From Aplectana chamaeleonis (taxonomy: Eukaryota; Nematoda; Chromadorea; Rhabditida; Cosmocercidae): a DNA stretch of 64,000 nt. The notes under the pieces are model-generated. The model ran no database searches and was not told where the DNA came from. It worked only from the letters and a program-made list of their open reading frames with translations. Shown piece by piece: positions 57,111 to 64,000 of the stretch. Both the position numbers and the translations under genes were made by a program. Where the stretch lies: assembly GCA_029168955.1 (NCBI GenBank), contig JAPDOI010000173.1:1267501-1331500 (forward strand), given 5' to 3'. The stretch's first letter is position 1. Each line of letters starts with the position of its first letter.

Positions 57111-57240
57111 ATACATTCGGCATGAATCCTAGTAATACTTTGTGTTCCCCATTGAAGGTTGGCGCAAACTCGGTGCACCTATGACAGCACGTTGCACCAA
57201 GTTTGTGCCAACATTCAGTAGGAAACGCGCAGTACTACAG
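57111..57240. mobile_element. palindromic MITE (GGCATG ends), diverged copy 3
   Basis: ATTCGGCATGAATCC, GTTGGCGCAAACTCGGTGC, centre CACCTATGACAGC, then TTGTGCCAACATTCAGTAGG. The right end is lost. Confidence 0.65.
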
Positions 57241-57324
57241 TATTTTCACCTGTCTGTACTCTGGTCTACTTGTTGCGAATCTCACACTCTGTATATTTCT
57301 TGCTATACAATACCCGCACTAATT

Positions 57325-57430
57325 TTCTCAAAAAAGCCGCAAAAGTCGCAAACTCGCGACTTTCGCGACTTTTCGTCATAACTCGGCCCAAAGTGTTCCA
57401 TTCGAGCAGCGAAGGACATATATCGAATCA
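57325..57430. repeat. AAAAGTCGC hairpin repeat, copy 2
   Basis: AAAAAAGCCGCAAAAGTCGC and GCGACTTTCGCGACTTTTCG fold back. Shared with 7288-7420 including the following CCATTCGA and TATCGAATC words. Confidence 0.6.
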
Positions 57431-58432
57431 ACATTGAGAGCTCTTTCTTTTGAGCCCTCGCATGTCTCACGGCCAAACAAGGCATATAGGGCTAACACAA
57501 TCAATCGAGGTAAAAGGAAAATTCAAGTTTTTTGTGGTTATTTGACGTAATGCCAGGTCCACCCCAACACTGCTAACGTTACAGACAGCAGTTTGATGAA
57601 CTCTGCGACTGACGGACCTTTTCTGCAAAATTTCGGTTTTTTTAACCTAAACCCGAATATTTCACCATTTCTACAGCCACAAGCCTCCTCTCGCTCAAAT
57701 TTACAGAGAGTAGCAACGTTTTTCCATCAGCTGTGTCTTAATCCATGTCGGAGAACTTGGAGAAAATTTAGCCCGTGAAAAAAAGGTACGCAGCGTCGTC
57801 AAGTGAGTGATCTTTGCCTGCAGCGCTTCCAAAAAGCCCCGTACTCCCTCTAAGGGGATGGTAATATTTGCAGCTCATCGCTGTACATGATAGATAGTTT
57901 GGATAACTACCTCAAATTTTTTGCCATTTATTCTTTTTTAACTGGAAATCGTGTAGTAATTATCTAAAACTTCTGTTTTTTATCCGATGCTCGATGACCC
58001 ACGGTCAGCCGCTTCCCGAAATTTAGAATGCTGGTGGTAAGGGCTTTCCAATGGTGTAATGCTTGCTCAAGTTCGGGCAAGTTCTTCTGTTTCTCAAATA
58101 TAAAGAGTATCTACTGGTTCCGAGCCTGATTTACTCTGTTCCCTCGCGCGCCTGTGCGGAGCGAGGATAGAGACAGCGAGAAATTGTGGGGAGAAGGGGA
58201 TGCAGCGTACGCACGCAGACGCATGCAACGAACGGAAATAAATCACACTTGGAAACAGAGGATAATTTATCGTTGGCCCCTCGCTCTGAGTCTCTGCGTC
58301 CCTGCCTCTCAGTAAATTGCACCGGGTTAGATATGTTTCAAGAGACTTATTCTCGTCATTTTATGTTACAAGTAACTTGTCTTCATTTTTCTGAGTAGGT
58401 TTGGTATTTAACCTAAAGGAGTATCCGACTCA
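57431..58432. other. intergenic, weak coding signal at 57590-57770
   Basis: The plus frame after GTTACAGACAG reads SATDGPFLQNFGFFNLNPN and stays open to 57778, but no firm splice sites or domain were seen. 58361-58397 is a copy of the TTACAAGTAACTTGT unit of the 24.0-kb array. Confidence 0.3.
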
Positions 58433-59002
58433 GTAAGGCCCCGGTCAGACTTCATCGAAAAACTTGCTGAGTCCGACTGAGTCCGGAATAGAAAAACTTG
58501 CTGAGTCCCACTGAGTCCGGTTGCCCCCCCCCCCAGCGCCAACCCAACTCCTCTGCGAAACATGCAATTGATAGTGACGATTATCACCTCAGCTGTGATC
58601 GGAACGTGTTTGGTGGCTGATTTTTCTTGTTTTCAACATATCTGAATCTGATTTCCGTATCAGCAGCAGGTGGGGCAGAGCGCAGACGACGAGAGTCGAG
58701 ATGCGGCGGGACTCGGCAGGTCGCATTCGGCCGAAAAAAATGCACCCAAATCACGTGAGAAACTCCTATATCGACCGGGTGGGGTGAGGACGATTCCGGT
58801 GGGAATCAGTCGGACTCAGTCGGTGCATTGGCCCCGCCCTTGTACGCATGAGAACCATCAGTATCGACCGGGGGGATTGCGGTGGGCATCAGACGGTCGC
58901 AGTCGGACTCAGCGGGTTGATTTTTTGCACCCGTCTTCCACGAATTCGATGCGTATCGACCCGGTGGGACTCAGTAGATCCACCGACTATGACGGGGGCC
59001 TA
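58433..59002. mobile_element. GACTGAGTCC-rich element (AGGCCCCGGTCA ends)
   Basis: Left TAAGGCCCCGGTCAGAC; right-end reverse complement TTAGGCCCCCGTCATAGTC. The interior repeats GACTGAGTCC(G) and its complement many times and includes a C-run of 13 at about 58527. No gene. Confidence 0.7.
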
Positions 59003-59155
59003 AGAGGGAAATTTTGAGAATAGCTACACCGGAGCAGTAATCATTGTGCTCACTTCAGTCACTACATATCGTTAATCATTTTTGCGGTTCGAGATTAGGG
59101 TCATGATTTCTGTGTTAGAAATGTTCAAGTGAAGCGAATTATGAGCAGTATTAGT

Positions 59156-59367
59156 CTACTTTCTCGCATTTTTTTGGTGCTTCCAACTAGCCCATAAAGT
59201 AATGGAGATGATCAGGCTCTCAATAGAATCTCCTGACGGAAGGCGACTCTCCTCTGGTTTCCCCGCCATTCGTCTATCACCGGCACGGTAGGCGTATGCC
59301 AATAATGACGTGATAGGACAACCCCGAGTAACTGTGCGAGGAGTCTTTTCCAGCAGGAGATTCAAAT
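59156..59367 (-). CDS. candidate terminal exon, unknown product
   Basis: Minus strand. Acceptor TTTAATCTCCAG at 59368, then LNLLLEKTPRTVTRGCPITS, LLAYAYRAGDRRMAGKPEES and on to WASWKHQKNARK before TAG. About 70 codons open with even, protein-like composition and no repeat match in the window. A donor AAA|GTAGAC four bases before the stop is also possible. Family not recognised. Confidence 0.35.
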
Positions 59368-59900
59368 CTGGAGATTAAATAGATAAAAAGATTAAGAACA
59401 GATTATGTACATAGGTACAGCAACCAGGTTTGGTTAGAATCTATTTCAAACATATTTGAACGTATTCCCGATCAGCAGATTCTCCGATTTCCGAGTTTAT
59501 TGGCGTTTCGACTTCCAATGGTTGTTCCGTTTTCCGAATTCCGATTTCCAAAATTATCAAAAAAAATCCGCTCATCCCTGGTCTCCATGCATACCGTCTT
59601 GCTTTAACTTAGCACCTTACGAGAGATTGTTATGACTCTTTTTTTTCTAACCTCTTCTCACATCCAGATGCCAACAGATTGTGAACTCTACTACCGAATG
59701 ATTAGGCTCCTGTGCCTACACCTCTTCTATGCATGTCAATTCCACTGCTTCTCAAACCTTCTCAAATGAACTTTCATGTTTCTTCGCTTTTCATTCAGTG
59801 AGGTGTGCGCTTCGATTACACAGTTCCCAAGCATACCGGCCTAAGATAACACGTATGTTGTTCAACTCATAGGAGCCTGATTTTATATTTATCGCTTCAG

Positions 59901-60098
59901 AGATTTTGAGACGTTTTGCGTTAGCTGAAGTGCTACTTTTCTGCTACATGATGGCATACAATATGAACACGGCTGCGGCCGCGTTCGCCTACGCACATAT
60001 TCCTTGTCAATCGACGACAACTTCATCACAACCATTTACCTACAGCATGACAACCGTGCCTGCTATGACAATGTTCCCGTCTAGTGGATACAACGCTG
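59901..60098 (+). CDS. candidate internal exon, unknown product
   Basis: Acceptor TTTATCGCTTCAG at 59900 and donor GCTG|GTACGT at 60099. 198 bp, open in the frame ILRRFALAEVLLFCYMMAYN, then MNTAAAAFAYAHIPCQ, a Ser/Thr-rich stretch and MTMFPSSGYNA. Alanine run followed by a low-complexity Ser/Thr/Pro segment is common in transcription factor or secreted protein linkers. No domain can be named. Confidence 0.4.
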
Positions 60099-60217
60099 GT
60101 ACGTTATTCACCCAAACTTTTAGTCTTTAAGAGTTGTTTTTCCCTCAATGAAATGCATCCAGAACACATTCATGCTCTACGTTATCACTGCTCATACATG
60201 TACAGTTCGCGCTATCA

Positions 60218-60358
60218 TTTTAGTCTGATGAATGGACGGGGCTGCGACGGTAGATCACCCCGCGCGGACCTAAACCCCATTCTCCAGTGGGGCCGCCAAC
60301 CCCACACGGCCAGCCGCCTGGCCCATGCGTCAAACTAAAACGAAAACGGAAACCATAC
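60218..60358. mobile_element. TTTAGTCTGA MITE, copy 3
   Basis: TTTAGTCTGATGAATGGACG and ...CATGCGTCAAACTAAAAC, ending ACGGAAACCATACAT. The core GGTAGATCACCCCGCGCGG corresponds to GGTAGCTCGCCGCGCGTG of copy 2. Confidence 0.85.
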
Positions 60359-60598
60359 ATAGACTCTGTTTCATTCCAAGTGAACTCATGTTTTCGGTTA
60401 CCACAGCGCGGAGCGGTGGCTTTTTCGCCGAAGCCTCCTTATCACTAGTTATATTTCACCGAGGTCCACCCCTCCGCTGCTGGTGTTAATCGAAATCAGC
60501 AGGTCACTACGGCTGTACCAGAGCTTATGTACCTGCAGTCTTGTTTTCATCCAGTATATTAATAAGATGCTTCAAGGTATCTAGACATCCTCGGTATG

Positions 60599-60747
60599 TA
60601 ACGTCTGCATGGATTGTGAAGAGACGTCGCGTTCACTGCTGAAGGCTGGCGCAAACTCGTTGCCACATGCTATAGCATAGGTGCACCGAGTTTGCGCCAA
60701 CCTTCAACAGTGAACGCAAAGTCTCTTCACGATCCATGCCAATGTTA
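60599..60747. mobile_element. palindromic MITE (TAACGTCGGCATGG family), copy 4
   Basis: TAACGTCTGCATGGATTGTG, GAGACGTCGCGTTCACTGC, GCGCAAACTCGTTGCC / GGTGCACCGAGTTTGCGCC, GCAGT-type stem, GATCCATGCCAATGTTA. About 149 bp, nearly full palindrome. Confidence 0.85.
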
Positions 60748-61140
60748 TGTGTGAGATGTACAGGGTGGCTGATAAGTATTTATAAAATCCTTAAGGCCGT
60801 TGTTTTTACACGGGTGCAGACATATACTATGTTCCCTTATTAATACGACCAGTGACGTCCAGGAAGCAGGTTTCATATCAATTTTCGAAAGTCAGCTCCG
60901 TCGGCTTCGATTTTTAATTGCATTCGATTTTGCAATGAAGCGATTGTGACCCTCAACTAGTCGACGTTATTATCCTCCACTCCGTAATGAGAAAGTTATT
61001 CAAGTTATGCCGCTTTGTGATTTTCGCAAACGACAATCCTTCCTCTGGATAGCGATAAGTGGAAAAATTCAAAAAATCAAGATCGCAGCTATGAGATGGT
61101 CATATGCCCAGCCCTAGGTAGAGTTCGCGCAATCATTTTA

Positions 61141-61400
61141 CTCTGCCAACGCGTAGCTAGATGCCTCCCAAGGGTCGTTTATACTTCCGCCGCGGCGCGG
61201 CGAGACGCAATGCAGCCATATCGATCAAGCGGCGCCGCCTGGCGGCACCGCTAAGCGTTCAGAGTTTTTCTGTTCTAAATCTTCCAATGATGCCGCACTC
61301 GGTCGCGGCCTAGGTGCTGCCGCGCCGCCCGAGGAAAGCAGGCGGCGCGGCGGCCGCGTGCGATCCGCATTGACATAGTTAGCTTCCTTTGGTGGTATTT
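61141..61400. repeat. GC-rich foldback fragment (GTCGTTTATACTTCCGCC family)
   Basis: CAACGCGTAGCTAGATGCC, GGGTCGTTTATACTTCCGCC, then GGCGCGGCGAGACGC and ATATCGATCAAGCGGCGCC. The first block matches the centre repeat of the 26.6-kb foldback, and the second matches the palindrome at 39255-39401. 61300-61370 is further CGGCCGC-rich. Confidence 0.65.
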
Positions 61401-61679
61401 CATAAACATTCTCAATTTTGTTCTTCTGATTCATCTCTAAAATTCCTTCCGAGGTCCTGGGCGTTGTTTTTAGAGTAGGCTGGGTCGTGGAAAGTTCATT
61501 TTTTTAGCTTTTGAAATCATTTTTGAAATGAGAATTTGTTTTCGTAGACTCTATCTGTTTTCGGGTGCTGTGTTATGGTACGAAAGGTTATAGATGTTTC
61601 TTTTGCATGAGAAATCACTCACTACAATCGGCCTTGTATCATGTCAGAGCTACTCCAGGCTGTGTTTAACGTCATTGTG

Positions 61680-61822
61680 CGCCTACGCCGCGTAAATTCG
61701 ACGCAGCCCGATTATACATTCTGATGACGCGATTTTTCAAGCGGCGCGCCGCGCGGCGCAGCTGAAAAATCGCTTCACTAGGATGTATACCCGGGCTGCG
61801 TCAATGCGACGCGGCGACGCAC
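61680..61822. mobile_element. GC-rich palindrome (CGCGTAAATTCGACGCAGCCC)
   Basis: Left arm GACGCAGCCCGATTATACATT, GATGACGCGATTTTTCAAGC; right arm GCTGAAAAATCGC, AGGATGTATACCCGGGCTGCGTC. The centre is GGCGCGCCGCGCGGCGC. Non-coding foldback. Confidence 0.85.
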
Positions 61823-61836
61823 ATTTGCGTTTCTGA

Positions 61837-62064
61837 TCATGTATTCGACGGAGGTTTGCGGATCTTTACATTAATCTTGTTGGGAAACATGCATTTCTCA
61901 CTTTCAATCTTCTCTTTAATCCCTACTAATTTACGTTCGATGTCAGAATTGTTTACGACTGTACATTTCATGGTTTGTTCGCCCTGTGCTTCCTTGCTTA
62001 CACGACACGAACAAGAGAGCTCTTCCAACTTCTTTACTCGACCTCAAACTTGGGTAATTAAACC
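61837..62064 (-). other. SL1-tagged segment with short open frame (possible retrocopy)
   Basis: Reading on the minus strand, the exact SL1 leader (62043-62064) is followed directly by GTCGAGTAAAGAAGTTGGAAG and then an open frame to 61837. Its first ATG (61969 region) starts MKCTVVNNSDIERKLVGIK and the frame ends KIRKPPSNT. An SL joined to non-intron sequence is what reverse transcription of a trans-spliced mRNA would leave. No poly(A) is seen; a GC-rich palindrome follows the frame within about 15 bp, so the 3' end may be lost. The protein is not recognised. Confidence 0.45.
62043..62064 (-). other. exact SL1 spliced-leader sequence
   Basis: All 22 bases equal the nematode SL1 exon (begins GGTTTAATTACCC, ends AAGTTTGAG). 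In genuine SL1 RNA genes the exon is followed by an intron-like half with GTAA and an AATTTTTGG Sm site about 50-60 bases on; neither is present here (next bases GTCGAGTAAAG), so this is not an SL RNA gene. Confidence 0.85.
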
Positions 62065-62294
62065 ATACAATAGTAATACAACGGATATATGTATTAAACG
62101 AGCAATCGCAACGTTAACAGTAACAAGAGAATCATAATATCGCGATCGCACAGCTAATGGAATAAATGAGTAATAACAAGAATAACAAGAACATAATGTG
62201 CATCGCAACTGAGACATTCGCACTACTCATGAAAGGCATTCGCACCACAAAAGCCGAGAGGGCGAGGAAAGCCGCCCCCTCGCACTTACAGTCT

Positions 62295-62376
62295 TGCCGC
62301 CGCTTTCCCATTCCTCTGAATATATACGAGTTGATGGAATGATAGATAAGGATAAGGGAATGAGAAAGCGGCGGCT
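62295..62376. repeat. GCCGCCGCTTTC hairpin downstream of gag-like gene
   Basis: TGCCGCCGCTTTCCCATTCC (62295-62314) pairs with GGAATGAGAAAGCGGCGGCT (62357-62376), with one mismatch. A second stem TCGAAGCTGAAAGCTT / AAGCTTTCAGCTTCGA lies at about 62401-62436, just after the stop codon. Confidence 0.75.
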
Positions 62377-62452
62377 TTTCCTATATTGTGTCAATATCTC
62401 TCGAAGCTGAAAGCTTAGAAAGCTTTCAGCTTCGATACTCCCGCCGGCGTCT

Positions 62453-63850
62453 TCAGTTCAGGTGTGCCATTCTCTCCGCCAGTTCAGCCAGTTGCATACC
62501 TTTTTCCTGCTTGGTCTTCTGTGCTTCGTTTAGTCGTCTGCGAATGTCCTCACTTCGCTCCGGTAAGGTACATGCCGCCGAATGATGTCTCTCCTTGCAA
62601 TGAAAGCACTTCGTACGGTACTTTGGGCACTGGCTATCTGCCGGACAGAACCATTCCAAACACATTTGACAGCGGTGTTGCTCTTCGAGAATACGCCTTC
62701 TTTCTACTCCAGTGGCAATCCGTCTACAGGAGTCGGCGTAATGATCGCCTCGCACGTCGCAGAAGATGCATCTCATAAATCTTTCTCGACCTTCACTTCG
62801 CACCTTGCCGTCGTATGTTCTCGGAGCGCACGTCTGAGTATGAGACAGTTCATTTATAACGTTGTCCAGCTCTGCTATTTCACTTTCAATCGCATCGCAC
62901 TCAGATTTCAACGTTTCTATTTCTTGTCTTCTCTCCGCCTCGCCCTGATCCTCCGCCATTTCGCTGTCCTCACAGACCTCAAGGTCGTCAACAGCTTCCA
63001 TGAACTCGCAGTTACCATGGATCACTTCCTCCTCACCTTCTGGCTGCTGCTGTTGCAGCTGCTGCGGGCGACCCGAATTTGTAGAAGCTTCAAGTACTTC
63101 TGAAAGTGTGGTGAACAGCTTGCGTTGATTGTCAAACAGCTTCGCGAATCCGGCATCGCATTTTTGAAGGATTTTTGAGAAGCTGGATCGCATTTCGGTG
63201 ACGTTGCTGGAAGAGGAGGTTTCAGGTGAATGAATTTGCATTTTTGCCATCGTTCCCGGAATGTTCGAAATGCCGTCATCTAGACGTCGGCGCAGAGAAT
63301 CAGCGCTATCCTGCACCACAGATTGAAGGTCTATTCGTTCAGCGTGTTCCTCCTTCATTAACTGCCTTCTCGCTTCTTGAACCTCTTCTTGTAGTTCATC
63401 GATGAATCGGAGTTTGTCTGCGATAAGGGTATCTAGGCTCCCGAGATTGGTAACAATGGGCCTGCCGTCCTCGAATTCCATCTTCGTTGCCATCAGTGCT
63501 GCCCAACCTTCTTCAGATATCTTTTTTGTGGCGATGAGCAAAGGAATAGTCGAAGCGATCGTGCGTATCTTCGCATTACAGAGAGCATATGCCATTCGCA
63601 TCTTGTCCAATATTACCACCGTGAGCTCAAGCTCATGAAGTCTGTTCTGCCATGGGGCAAAGTTCGCATTCCGTAGGTCTCGCACACGTCCGCTGAGAAA
63701 GTCGACTGTGGATTTGTTGAAAGTAATGTCGATGCTGGTCTGCACGATCCTTTCGTGAAGTTCATTCGGTCGTGGGAGTACCGGAAGCGCGAACTTCAAG
63801 CGTCTTAACTCTTCTTTCACCCTTCGCAATTCCATCAGTGGATTGTTCAT
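62453..63850 (-). CDS. Gag-like zinc-knuckle protein (BEL/Pao type), 465 aa
   Basis: Structural/nucleic-acid-binding protein of the kind found in nematode BEL/Pao retrotransposons. The ATG at 63850 is preferred because a textbook acceptor, ATATTTTCAG, ends three bases before it; the open frame itself extends 42 codons further up to 63976. Counting from 63976: a coiled-coil-rich N-terminal half (for example LQEEVQEARRQLMKEEHAER), a Gln run at 305-311, an acidic stretch, another coiled coil (ETLKSECDAIESEIAELDN), then a Cys/His cluster: CIFC..H..C at 403-417, CQMC...C...C at 436-450, and a knuckle CFHCKERHHSAAC at 457-469. No protease, RT or integrase follows within the window. It could be a gag-only element or a domesticated gene. 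No LTR was identified with certainty. Confidence 0.8.
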   Translation of the reverse strand: MNNPLMELRRVKEELRRLKFALPVLPRPNELHERIVQTSIDITFNKSTVDFLSGRVRDLRNANFAPWQNRLHELELTVVILDKMRMAYALCNAKIRTIASTIPLLIATKKISEEGWAALMATKMEFEDGRPIVTNLGSLDTLIADKLRFIDELQEEVQEARRQLMKEEHAERIDLQSVVQDSADSLRRRLDDGISNIPGTMAKMQIHSPETSSSSNVTEMRSSFSKILQKCDAGFAKLFDNQRKLFTTLSEVLEASTNSGRPQQLQQQQPEGEEEVIHGNCEFMEAVDDLEVCEDSEMAEDQGEAERRQEIETLKSECDAIESEIAELDNVINELSHTQTCAPRTYDGKVRSEGRERFMRCIFCDVRGDHYADSCRRIATGVERRRILEEQHRCQMCLEWFCPADSQCPKYRTKCFHCKERHHSAACTLPERSEDIRRRLNEAQKTKQEKGMQLAELAERMAHLN

Positions 63851-64000
63851 GATCTGAAAATATGTTTCTGCGCACAAATATTCGAGAGTCGCACTATGAT
63901 ACAGTTGATTTGAAGTTTTGCAAACTAGACATTGAGCCACTATTTTTGTTTTGAATTTAATGACGTTCTCCATCATAGTTTCTTAATGTGTGGCTCAAAA
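63851..64000 (-). promoter_or_regulatory. splice acceptor and upstream sequence of gag-like gene
   Basis: Minus strand CATATTTTCAG|ATCATGAAC. The acceptor matches the nematode consensus TTTTCAG and could receive SL1 or an upstream exon. The frame remains open upstream (VIKFKTKIVAQCLVC), so an in-frame upstream exon, or an unspliced longer start, is also possible. Confidence 0.5.

Noticed and set aside
62043..62064. SL1 RNA gene
   Set aside because: The exon is followed by GTCGAGTAAAG, not the SL RNA intron; no Sm site in the next 100 bases and no 5S rRNA nearby.
62070..62290. LTR downstream of the gag-like gene
   Set aside because: Suggestive position, but no partner LTR is in the window and no clear TG...CA limits with primer-binding site could be shown.

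Overview
The window is eukaryotic, almost certainly nematode, and is a transposon-saturated, gene-poor stretch. The evidence for a nematode is a 22-base exact genomic match to the SL1 spliced leader (62043-62064, minus strand), a Tc1-type transposase gene split by one short intron, TTTTCAG-type splice acceptors, and many short inverted-repeat elements. The element mix (RTE-type LINEs ending in a short AAGTCAAGT-like tail, foldback Tc1-like elements, very many MITEs) suggests a strongylid/hookworm-like worm; that narrower placement is inference. No tRNA, rRNA, operon or CRISPR array was seen.

Layout: 0-1.4 kb is the 3' part of RTE copy A. 1.5-16 kb is intergenic DNA filled with MITEs (several with TTAA-like flanks and ends beginning AGGCA), foldbacks, a dispersed repeat family marked by GTAGGTTACGGTAGG, and a 20-bp GCGCG tandem array. 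16.1-17.0 kb is a foldback. 17.1-18.7 kb is an apparently intact Tc1-like transposon with terminal inverted repeats, a TA duplication and a two-exon transposase with a complete DD34E triad. 20.3-23.5 kb is a nearly intact RTE (copy B, minus strand) lying in arrays of the palindrome TTACATGTAAC. 26.6-28.5 kb and 46.9-48.9 kb are two very large foldback elements with Tc1-like ends. 30.6-33.8 kb is RTE copy C (plus strand, decayed). 35-37 kb holds a foldback with 157-bp tandem units, then 37.0-37.6 kb has splice-bounded open segments that look like exons of a minus-strand gene. 38.9-40.5 kb has two palindromic MITEs and a large (TA)n tract. 42.2-43.0 kb is a CR1/Jockey-type LINE fragment. 43.4-53.9 kb is satellites, minisatellites, a perfect 35-bp hairpin, a 650-bp foldback with TTAA target duplication and a 320-bp GAA/GAG tract. 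54.6-56.0 kb is a dead RTE (copy D) with a foldback inside it. 56-61.8 kb has more MITEs and two candidate exons. 62-64 kb contains the SL1-tagged segment and a long intact Gag-like gene on the minus strand.

Four RTE copies, one Tc1-like element, one CR1 fragment, a Gag gene without visible pol, and at least eight families of non-autonomous elements share the region, often nested, so the order of insertion can be read. The best leads are the SL1-bearing genomic copies, the lone Gag gene with its own splice acceptor, the double-arm Tc1-like foldbacks, and the shared three-part reading-frame layout of the RTE copies. Host genes are represented only by uncertain exons; a gene model would need transcript data.
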